The notes beneath the pieces were generated by a model. It saw nothing but the letters and a program-made list of their open reading frames with translations, was not told where the DNA came from and did not search any database. A program made the translations under genes and the position numbers. DNA of 64,000 bases from JAXMBX01 sp046349635 (GTDB taxonomy: Bacteria; Planctomycetota; Planctomycetia; Planctomycetales; Planctomycetaceae). The stretch spans positions 1 through 64,000 of the forward strand of contig JAXMBX010000009.1 in NCBI GenBank assembly GCA_046349635.1. Reading direction: 5' to 3'. This document shows, piece by piece, positions 1-7,603 of the stretch. Position 1 is the stretch's first letter, and every line of letters begins with the position of its first letter.

Positions 1-876
1 GATGTCATGCCGCGTCCGCGCACTCAGCCGCTGTGCCTCCAGCAACTTCCCGCTCCGCTGGAAGTAATCCAGTTGCTGCGCCAACTCCAGCTTGATCTCA
101 TCAATCGCCGCATCAATCCGGGACTGCGGCAGCACGAAGTGCTTCGCCGGGTAGATATACACCTCATTCACCCGCTGCGATTCCCCCCCCGTCACCGGAT
201 CGATCATCGACAGCCGCTCAATCTCATCGCCGAACAGTTCCACCCGGTACGCGATCTCTTCATACGCCGGCCAGACCTCGATCACGTCCCCCCGCACCCG
301 GAATTTCCCCCGGCTCAGGTCGTAATCGTTCCGGTCATACTGGATGTCCACCAGCTTCCGCAGAAACTCGTTCCGTGGAATCTCTTCCCCGATTCGCAAC
401 GGAATCATCATCTCGATGTAATCCTTGGGCGAACCGAGGCCGTAAATGCAGCTCACGCTCGCCACCACGATCACATCCCGCCGACTCACCAGCGCACTTG
501 TCGCCAGCAACCGCAGTCGATCAATCTCCTCATTGATCGACGCATCCTTCTCGATGTAAATATCCCGCTGCGGGATGTACGCCTCCGGCTGGTAATAGTC
601 GTAGTAACTGACGAAATAAGTCACCGCGTTGTTCGGAAAGAATTCCCGGAACTCCGAGAACAACTGCGCCGCCAGTGTCTTGTTGTGCGACAGCACCAGC
701 GTCGGCCGCTGCATCTGCTGGATGACGTTCGCCATCGTGAACGTCTTCCCCGACCCCGTCACCCCCAGCAGTACCTGATCCTTTTTGCCCGCCTTGATCC
801 CCTTGACCAGCGCCTCAATCGCCTTGGGCTGATCCCCCGCCGGCTGATACGGACTCACCAACTGAAACCCACCCAT
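1..876 (-). CDS. uvrB: Excinuclease ABC subunit B, N-terminal part (runs off window edge)
   Basis: This is the first 292 codons of UvrB, the helicase-like damage-verification subunit of UvrABC nucleotide excision repair in the cytoplasm. The minus strand reads a YQPAGDQPKAI start, the Walker A loop GVTGSGKTFT, the LSHNKTLAAQL motif and the YYDYYQPEAYIP beta-hairpin that is characteristic of UvrB and inserts into DNA, followed by SCIYGLG. The ATG at 876 is preceded by a purine-rich GGAAAGGGAG Shine-Dalgarno. The reading frame is clean to the window edge, and the C-terminal helicase half lies outside. Third codon positions are rich in G. The identification is secure. Confidence 0.96.
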   Translation of the reverse strand, partial: MGGFQLVSPYQPAGDQPKAIEALVKGIKAGKKDQVLLGVTGSGKTFTMANVIQQMQRPTLVLSHNKTLAAQLFSEFREFFPNNAVTYFVSYYDYYQPEAYIPQRDIYIEKDASINEEIDRLRLLATSALVSRRDVIVVASVSCIYGLGSPKDYIEMMIPLRIGEEIPRNEFLRKLVDIQYDRNDYDLSRGKFRVRGDVIEVWPAYEEIAYRVELFGDEIERLSMIDPVTGGESQRVNEVYIYPAKHFVLPQSRIDAAIDEIKLELAQQLDYFQRSGKLLEAQRLSARTRHDI

Positions 877-1427
877 CACCACTCCCTTTCCGCACAATCC
901 CCCTCGAAGATCCCACGGTCATTATAGCAGCCACCAACCATTTTTCCGTAGTGGATCGTCCACAGGTATTTGTTCCTTTCTGGGTGGCATGCCCACTTCG
1001 CCGCAGGCAGGGTGGGCATGTGCGCATTTGACTCTCGTTAATCCGGAAGGGGGACAAATAACGAGAGACGGTCTTGTAGGGTCCGCTGTGCGGACCATCA
1101 ATTTAAGAGGTTCCCAATCTCTCCTTCAAAACGAACCCACCGCGGGTTTCCCTATTCCCCAACCGTCGCTTGCACCGGCTCCATTTCTCGTTTGATGTGT
1201 GCCACTGGCTCTGCCGGTGCCGTTCCGAAACGATGAGACACCCTCGGAAACAAACTATCCAAGCGTCGCCCAGCATCCACAAAATCCGTCCCATTTCTAT
1301 CTGCCACAATCTACAATCAGACATCAACTCCCTCCCACGAGACCGAATCGCAATCCTGTCCCATCCCGCTCTTAGAAAAAAGGCAGCCTATTCTTATTGG
1401 ATCTCCAATCTGCCTGTAAGAAACTTC
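877..1427. repeat. Intergenic stretch with dispersed-type hairpin repeats
   Basis: No convincing gene is seen between uvrB and the PhoD-like gene. The stretch holds three inverted repeats. A G-rich GTGGCATGCCCAC-type element lies around 983-1022. A 9-bp stem CTCTCGTTA (1032-1040) pairs with 1059-1067. A hairpin GGTCCGC-TGT-GCGGACC lies at 1080-1096. A related hairpin of the GTGGC...GCCAC type occurs near 42690, so these look like dispersed intergenic repeats. Short open frames here have no coding character. Confidence 0.5.
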
Positions 1428-2846
1428 ATGAAACCACGCAAACTCACCCGCCGCCTCTTCGTTCAAAACTCCTCCGCCCTCCTGACAGCTTCTCTCCTCA
1501 CGAAACCTCCACGCCGCCCCTGCCAGATCCCATCAGGCCACTGGCGTCAAGGTCGGCAGTCTACCCACCTCCGCCATCCTCTGGACGCGACTCACCGCTC
1601 ACTCACAACGGAACACCACCGGCCAGAAGATTGCAGGCCGCGTCGAAAAGACAAACCTGTCCAAGTCACCGTTCCCATCGAGCAACTCGAAGAGGTCCTC
1701 CCCTCCCGCCCCGGACGCATCCGTGTCGCTATGGCCACCAGGCCAATCTCGAGAATTCACGACTCACCCCTGGGCCGACATCTCACAGAGAGCCGACTCC
1801 ATTCACCAGTTTCCCCTCACAATTTGAAACCAAAACACCCTCTATCACTACGCCGTCGAAACCACCGGGCCGAATGGCTCCCCCACACACGCCCCCTTCA
1901 CGGGCCAGTTCCCGAACCGCCCCCGCAACCGAAACTCCGACCGACATCCGGTTCTGCGTCATGACCTGCCAGGCTTACCACGACCGTGACCACGCCGAGG
2001 GCACCATCTACCCCTCCATGCAGCAACTCAACCCCCGCTTCGTCGCCTACACCGGTGACAACGTCTACTACGACAGCGAACTCCCCAGGCGACGAGCATC
2101 CTCTTCCGTTATCACTGGCAGCGGATGGACAGCCTCCCCGTCATGTCGAACTTCACCGCCATTGCGCGCCGGGCTACTGGACCAAGGACGTACGACACCC
2201 TCAGCAACGATTCCTGGGCCGGGATGCACATGGGGCAACTCCGACTTCGCCCAGGAGCCCAAATGCCCGACAGGAAGTCCCATCGGTGACAAAATCTATC
2301 GGACCTTTCGCTGGGGACGCGATCTCAGATCTGGCTGACCGATGGCCGAGATTCGCTCACCCAACGACATCCCCGACGGCCCCGAAAAAACCATCTGGGG
2401 CTCCGAGCAGAAAGCCTGGCTGCAACGCACCCTGCTGGAAAGCGACGCCACCTGGAAAATCCTGATCAGCCCCCATCGTCGGCCCGGACCGCGGCCGGAA
2501 AAACGACAACCACGCCAACACCGGCTGGCACGAAGGAGACGAAATCCGCGCCCTGGTTCCAGAAGCATGTACCGGACAACTTCCTCGTGATCTGCGGCGA
2601 CCGCCACTGGCAGTACCACTCCGTGCATCCGAGCAGGTCTGCACGAATTCAGCGTCGGCCCCGCCAGCGGCGCCCACGCCTCAGGCTCCCCAGGCCTGGA
2701 CAAAACCTACCACCGCTTCCACCTCGTCAAAGGGGCTTCCTTTCGGTGACATTAGGCTTGAGGAATCAATCCCGCCCACGCAACATCACAACGTCCACGG
2801 CCACGTCGTCTACGAAACAACCCGCCTACGCCCCGTCTCTCTCTGA
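1428..2846 (+). pseudogene. PhoD-like alkaline phosphatase, broken by several frameshifts
   Basis: Pieces in all three plus frames join into one secreted PhoD-family metallophosphatase, a phosphomonoesterase or diesterase that releases phosphate outside the cytoplasm. It starts at ATG 1428 with a twin-arginine-type leader (LTRRLFVQNSSA, then a short hydrophobic run). Further on are TGDNVYYDSE, matching the metal-binding GD..Y.D motif; LTDGRDF; SEQKAWL; and the C-terminal metal-ligand motif CGDRHWQYHS. The stop is the TGA at 2844-2846, after VYETTRLRPVSL. At least five frame changes are needed over 470 codons. This is either a decayed gene or a run of indel errors; the conserved motifs remain readable, which slightly favours errors. 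Confidence 0.72.
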
Positions 2847-2885
2847 CCGTTCAATCTTCCCACGCAACGAACAGTATCTAAAAAC

Positions 2886-2920
2886 AAAAAAAAGGCGCCA
2901 TGCGGCCCGCACATGGCACC
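2886..2920 (-). terminator. Terminator-like hairpin with T-tract on the minus strand
   Basis: GGCGCCATG (2894-2902) pairs with CATGGCACC (2912-2920) with one mismatch. Read on the minus strand, the hairpin is followed by eight T residues (the A run at 2886-2893). It could end a short minus-strand transcript starting somewhere in 2990-3250, or act from the other side on the PhoD-like gene. No convincing minus-strand gene was found upstream of it. Confidence 0.45.
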
Positions 2921-2931
2921 CCCTTCTCCAC

Positions 2932-2984
2932 TGTCCGACAACATTGCTGTCAGACAAAATTACTGTGAGGCAACGTTGCCTCAC
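2932..2984. promoter_or_regulatory. Cluster of three palindromes upstream of the ECF sigma gene
   Basis: Two copies of the 9-bp palindrome TGTCNGACA lie at 2932-2940 and 2948-2956, with centres 16 bp apart. They are followed by a perfect 20-bp palindrome at 2965-2984 with half-site GTGAGGCAAC. Perfect symmetry of this kind suggests operator sites for dimeric regulators, or hairpins in a transcript. The nearest clear gene start is the sigma factor at 3266. The regulator is unknown. The surrounding 2850-3265 stretch has no other supported gene. Confidence 0.45.
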
Positions 2985-3265
2985 CCACTCAAGGCGACAA
3001 AAACCTTAACACCGGACACCTCTCCCCGCGAAAAACAAAAAATACGCGCTTCCTGGTCCAGCCCCGCCCTCAAAAATCGCCCCCAACTCAAAGCCCGCCA
3101 ATAACATCGGCCTGAAAATATAGGTCTTGTCAGCCGTGGACTGGAATTCCATACTGGATGGGAGCTGCCCGTCCACCAACGGCTTCTCCGCAGAAATCTT
3201 TTCTGACAAAAAATCCTTTTCTGACTGTCCGGTTCCGCTTTTTCCCTCGCTATGTGAGTGCTGGC

Positions 3266-3871
3266 ATGACTGCCGCAAGTGGTTCGCAAGCCACTGAAAA
3301 CTCGTTTGCACGCGATATCGCCGCGGCCCGCAACAATGGGTACGAGGGTCTGGGAGAACTTCTGGACCTCTACCGCAACTACTTGCTGGCCATCGCGAAT
3401 CGGGAAGTCGGGCTGGATGTCGCCCAAAAGCACGCCCCCTCCGACGTCGTTCAGGACACCATGTGTCAGGCGGTCAGGGACTTTGAGACGTTTCGAGGAC
3501 ATACGGAACATGACTTGCGATCTTGGCTCCGGCAAATTCTCCTCCGGAACATCTCCGATGCCCATCGCCGTTATCGCGACGTCTCCAAGCGGCAACTCGC
3601 ACGCGAGCGGCCCCTCACGCCGTCTCTCGGCGGACTGGCGAACTCCCACGAGACTCCCAGCAGGCTCGTCTGCGCCGTCGAAACCGTGCAGACCTTGCAC
3701 GACGCGATCGACCGGCTCCCCGAGGATTATCGTCAGGTCATTCGCCTCCGCAACTTTCAGCAGGCCAGCTTCGACGACATCGGCCTCCGCCTCGGCCGCT
3801 CCCCGGAAGCGGTTCGCAAGCTCTGGTCCCGGGCAGTCCAGAAGCTCGCCGCCGAACTCCTCCCGGAATGA
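3266..3871 (+). CDS. ECF-type RNA polymerase sigma factor (kinase-associated planctomycete type)
   Basis: A 201-residue protein with region 2 (DVVQDTMCQAVRDF, then LRSWLRQILLRNISDAHRRY) and region 4 (LPEDYRQVIRLRNFQQASFDDIGLRLGRS with its helix-turn-helix). It directs core RNA polymerase to a dedicated regulon. The ATG at 3266 is preferred, although GTG at 3254 is also in frame; neither has a strong Shine-Dalgarno. The gene lies 72 bp upstream of the WD40 kinase. ECF sigma factors paired with Ser/Thr kinases are an established planctomycete theme (the ECF-STK groups), so I infer that the kinase controls the sigma factor. No anti-sigma factor is adjacent. Confidence 0.85.
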   Translation: MTAASGSQATENSFARDIAAARNNGYEGLGELLDLYRNYLLAIANREVGLDVAQKHAPSDVVQDTMCQAVRDFETFRGHTEHDLRSWLRQILLRNISDAHRRYRDVSKRQLARERPLTPSLGGLANSHETPSRLVCAVETVQTLHDAIDRLPEDYRQVIRLRNFQQASFDDIGLRLGRSPEAVRKLWSRAVQKLAAELLPE

Positions 3872-3943
3872 CCGGCACCTGCCAGGCTTCTCTCTGCGGA
3901 ATCCCTCCCGCACTCTCTGCGCCGGAAAGCGGAGGCCCGCCCC

Positions 3944-6900
3944 GTGACCCCTGATCAGGAACTCGAAAACCTGTTCGCCGAGAAACTCGCCGAGTACCAG
4001 TCCAAGCTGGACTCCGGTTTCGTTCCTCTCGACCCCGGAGGGGAGAGTGACCCGGAACTCTTTCAGGATGACACCCCGGGCCTGAACCGCGCCCGCCAAT
4101 GTCTCGAACTCCTCCACCTGACACGGGAGTTCTTCGTCGATCCCGATTCCGACCAGAAAACCACCCTTCCCGCCTTGCAACTCCCCGAGCGCATCGGACG
4201 CTTCGAGCTCCTGGAATGTCTGGGAGTGGGGGGCTTCGGCATCGTCTACCGCGCCCTCGATCCCGTCGTCAGTCGTGAAGTTGCCCTCAAAACCCCGCGC
4301 CCCGAAGTCCTCATCTCTCCCAATCTCATCGCCCGCTTCGCCTGGGAAGCCAAGGCGGCCGCACAACTCGATCATCCGAACATCGTCCCGGTCTACGAAA
4401 GTGGCGTCATCGGGATCACCCCCTATCTCGTCTCCCGCCTCGCTCCCGGACCGACTCTTGCGAAATGGCGATCGACGCAAACCACCGTCGATCCTCTCCT
4501 CGCCGCCCGCATCCTGCTCTCTCTCGCCGAGGCCGTCGCGCACGCCCACGAACGCGGTGTCCTGCATCGTGATCTCAGTCCCGGAAATGTCCTCCTCGTC
4601 CCTTCCGATCCTCAAACCACCGAAAACGGGCTCCCCTTCATTCCGCAACTCACGGACTTCGGGCTTGCGAAATGCCTCGACGGCAATCAGGACAAAACGC
4701 GCACCGGCATCGTCATCGGCACTCTCCGGAACATGGCCCCCGAGCAGATCGAGGGCAACAAATCCAACGTCACCGCCGCCACGGATATCTATGGCCTCGG
4801 CGCGATCTTGTATGAGCTTCTCACCGGCCAGGTTCCCTTCCAGGCAGAGTCCGATGCCCAAACCATCCGCATGATCCTGCATGATGATCCCCCGTCCATG
4901 CGGACATCGCATCCTCAAATCCCCGGCGATCTCGAACTCATCTGCCTCAAATGCCTGCAGAAGAATCCTGACCGCCGGTATCACTCCGCCCGCGAACTTG
5001 CCCGCGACCTCCACAATTTTCTTGTGGGCGATCCCATTCTCGCCCGCCCCAGCACAATTCCCGAACGTCTCTGGAAATGGGCTCGCAAAAAACCGGCCCT
5101 CGCCACGCTCGTCTCCACGGCCGTCCTCGGCCTTCCCCTCCTCCTCATCATTTCCGTCTGGTACAACGCCCGCTTTTCCGAACTCCTCGCCAACGCCAGA
5201 AAACTCGAAGTCAGTCTCCGCCGTCGCGCCTACGTCTCCGACATGCGGATGGCACAGAACGCGCGAGACCACGGCAACGTCGGCGAAATGCGAAAACTGC
5301 TCGAACGCCACAAGCCTGCACCCGGAGAACCCGACGTTCGTAATTTCCCCTGGTGGTTCCTCACGAATCGCGACAAACAATCCAGCCGCATCCTCACCGA
5401 ACATCCCGGCGGGGTGAATGCCGTCGCGATCACTCCCGATTCCAAAGTCGGTGCCACCGGAGGTCGGGATGGAATCATTCGTCTCTGGGCTCTGCCGCAG
5501 GGAACGCCCCTGCGTGAGTGGAAAAATCCCGACCTCACAGTCGTCGAAGCTCTCTCCTTCTCGCGCGACTCCTCCACCCTCGCGGTGGCGGACGAATCAG
5601 GCTTCCTCACCCTCTACAACATCGCTAACGGGGAACAACTCTTTCGCATCCACGCTCACTCAGGCTGGATCGCTGATGTCAAATTCTCTCCCCTCGCGGA
5701 TCAACTCGCGACCGCGGGCAGCGATACTCTCATCAAGATCTGGAATCCCAAAACCGGACAACTCATTGCCACGCTTCAGGGACACCCCAAAACCGTCCGT
5801 GCGTTGGCCTTTGATCCCATCGATCCGGTCCTCGCCTCTGCCGGCGAACACGATGCCGTCCGCCTCTGGGATCTCCGCACGATGCAGCCCGATTCCCGTC
5901 TCCCTGAAGGGAAATTCCGCAACCCGGATCCCAATCATTGGCCCCGCTCCCTTGTGTTCGATCCCAACCAAAGCCTCCTCGTCGGCGGTTGTCGGAATTG
6001 GCTCTTGTGTCAATGGGTCTATACCACGCACGACTTTGGTTTTCTCCATGAGCCGTTTGTCGAACAGGCCAATCCTCGCTCACTCTCCTGGGTATCAGGC
6101 CATCCCCTCGTCGTCGGCCTGACCAATTCCACTCTCCGAGTCACGCGGCGCGAGAATCCCAAAGATACTTTCACCACCCTCTGCGGCCATCTCGGGTCTA
6201 TTCTCTCCGTCGCACATGCTCCCGATGAGTCCTGCCTGTTGTCCGGATCGCAGGATGGGACTGTCCGCCTCTGGTCCAGACAGGCATTGCAGGATTTCTC
6301 CTGGAAGATCAAGGGACATCTCCATCTCAGGTCTCTCGATGGCCCGCGGATCGGCCCCGCAACCATCGCCGTCGGGACGGTCGGGGAGGAACTTGTCATC
6401 TTCCGGATCAGTGATGGAACCCCTCTCTTCCAGTGCAAGGCTCCCCCGCACGGTACGTTCGCCTACTCTGAGTCCGGGCAACGTCTCATCATCGCGGACA
6501 ACGCGGGCCTCACATTGAAACGGATTGAGATTCCTTCCGGCGAGACGCGCTGGTCGATTCCACTCACGTCACCACTTTATGCACTGTCCCTCGATTCCTC
6601 CGGCACCCGCGCCGCTCTCACCACACAGCAGAAGGAAATTCAGATCCTCGATGTCGAATCCGGAAAACTCGGCCTTCGCTTCGAGCTTCCCGATAATCCG
6701 TTCCATACCTGCTTCCTTGAGCGGGACGGGAAACCGCCTGAACTCATCGTCACCTGTGGCGACGGTCAGGTCAGGTTCTGCGACGTCATGACCGGAAAAA
6801 TCACGCGCCAGTTCCATGCTCACATGACCGGAACGCGCTCCCTCGCCCTCTCTCCAGACCAACGCTTCCTGGCCACCGGAGGCGAAGATCGCAAGGCCCG

Positions 6901-7201
6901 CATCTGGAATCTCGAGACTCTCGCCGAAGTCGCTTCCTTTTCTCACGACGACATGGTCCGCCAGGTGGCATTCCTCTCAGACGACCTGCTGGTCACCAGC
7001 GACTCCCCCCTTCGCGTGTGGAGTATCACCGAAGGAGTCGAAATGCTCGCCTTCCCCAAAATTTGCGATGGAGGAGGTTTTGCCGTCTCTCCCGATGGCC
7101 ACAAAATCTTCGCCCAGAATGGGGCCGTCATCCGACTTCTTGACGGCACCCCCGGCTCAGCCCACTCCCCTGAATCAAGCCTACGCATCAACTTCCACTG
7201 A
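3944..7201 (+). CDS. Transmembrane Ser/Thr protein kinase with WD40 repeats
   Basis: A 1085-residue protein. A cytoplasmic kinase domain spans about residues 84-365: glycine loop GVGGFG (94-99), ATP lysine K116, catalytic loop HRDLSPGN (208-215), DFG (238-240) and MAPEQ (264-268). One membrane helix follows (about 386-407), then roughly 600 residues of WD40 beta-propeller repeats (recurring LATGGEDRKARIWNLE-type units, about 480-1065), expected on the outer side. The start is GTG 3944, set by GGAGG at 3931-3935. The lysine normally found two residues after the catalytic Asp (HRDxK) is Ser here. It very probably forms a signalling pair with the upstream ECF sigma factor. Confidence 0.92.
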   Translation: MTPDQELENLFAEKLAEYQSKLDSGFVPLDPGGESDPELFQDDTPGLNRARQCLELLHLTREFFVDPDSDQKTTLPALQLPERIGRFELLECLGVGGFGIVYRALDPVVSREVALKTPRPEVLISPNLIARFAWEAKAAAQLDHPNIVPVYESGVIGITPYLVSRLAPGPTLAKWRSTQTTVDPLLAARILLSLAEAVAHAHERGVLHRDLSPGNVLLVPSDPQTTENGLPFIPQLTDFGLAKCLDGNQDKTRTGIVIGTLRNMAPEQIEGNKSNVTAATDIYGLGAILYELLTGQVPFQAESDAQTIRMILHDDPPSMRTSHPQIPGDLELICLKCLQKNPDRRYHSARELARDLHNFLVGDPILARPSTIPERLWKWARKKPALATLVSTAVLGLPLLLIISVWYNARFSELLANARKLEVSLRRRAYVSDMRMAQNARDHGNVGEMRKLLERHKPAPGEPDVRNFPWWFLTNRDKQSSRILTEHPGGVNAVAITPDSKVGATGGRDGIIRLWALPQGTPLREWKNPDLTVVEALSFSRDSSTLAVADESGFLTLYNIANGEQLFRIHAHSGWIADVKFSPLADQLATAGSDTLIKIWNPKTGQLIATLQGHPKTVRALAFDPIDPVLASAGEHDAVRLWDLRTMQPDSRLPEGKFRNPDPNHWPRSLVFDPNQSLLVGGCRNWLLCQWVYTTHDFGFLHEPFVEQANPRSLSWVSGHPLVVGLTNSTLRVTRRENPKDTFTTLCGHLGSILSVAHAPDESCLLSGSQDGTVRLWSRQALQDFSWKIKGHLHLRSLDGPRIGPATIAVGTVGEELVIFRISDGTPLFQCKAPPHGTFAYSESGQRLIIADNAGLTLKRIEIPSGETRWSIPLTSPLYALSLDSSGTRAALTTQQKEIQILDVESGKLGLRFELPDNPFHTCFLERDGKPPELIVTCGDGQVRFCDVMTGKITRQFHAHMTGTRSLALSPDQRFLATGGEDRKARIWNLETLAEVASFSHDDMVRQVAFLSDDLLVTSDSPLRVWSITEGVEMLAFPKICDGGGFAVSPDGHKIFAQNGAVIRLLDGTPGSAHSPESSLRINFH

Positions 7202-7275
7202 TGTGTAATTGACTTGCCCGCCTCCGCGCCATCTCACTCTTTTGGCCCCGCTGCATAGACTTTTGGCACGCCTGT

Positions 7276-7338
7276 CGGCAAAATCCGCTGCACAAACTGT
7301 CTATTCTGCAGATTTTGCCGGAAAATAGCGTTTTCCGG
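7276..7338. promoter_or_regulatory. Two nested or overlapping inverted repeats upstream of the glnN promoter
   Basis: Arms CGGCAAAATC (7276-7285) and GATTTTGCCG (7311-7320) are perfectly complementary, with an inner CTGCA/TGCAG pair (7288-7292 and 7307-7311). A second perfect repeat, CCGGAAAA (7318-7325) with TTTTCCGG (7331-7338), overlaps the end of the first. They lie immediately upstream of a sigma-54-type promoter. They could be activator sites or terminator/attenuator hairpins for the upstream kinase transcript. No T-tract follows, which makes a simple terminator less likely. Confidence 0.5.
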
Positions 7339-7341
7339 TGG

Positions 7342-7357
7342 TGGCATGCGAATTGCA
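7342..7357 (+). promoter_or_regulatory. Sigma-54 (RpoN) promoter for glnN
   Basis: TGGCATG-CGAA-TTGCA matches the -24/-12 consensus TGGCACG-N4-TTGCA. The invariant GG and GC are exactly 10 bp apart and an AT-rich stretch follows. Transcription would start near 7369, leaving a leader of about 235 nt before glnN. Sigma-54 control of glutamine synthetase under nitrogen limitation is established in other bacteria. It is inferred here from sequence and position only. Confidence 0.65.
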
Positions 7358-7603
7358 AATTAAGACCCCCCACACACTCTCCGCTGAATTTTTGTACAGA
7401 CACATTTTGTGGACGACGACAGCGGGACTTTCCACGTTTTTGAGCAAGGTTAAACCACACTATGAGCCGCTTCGATCAGTGAAAAGACCGAAACCAATGG
7501 CCAGTTTAAGCCCAACGCCGGAGGAGGATCCCGTCCCAACGCCGGTTCTCCCCGTCTGGCCGCCATCGCCGCCGTCACAAACTACCAACCGAGTTCTCCC
7601 CCC

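Noticed and set aside
2981..5404. An 807-codon open frame on the minus strand opposite the kinase
   Set aside because: It is antisense to the well-supported kinase gene, is rich in Gly/Glu/Ala from codon bias, has no family motifs and no ribosome site.
7263..7280. TTGGCACG-containing stretch as a first sigma-54 promoter
   Set aside because: The -12 element lacks the required GC at the right spacing; the site at 7342-7357 is far better.
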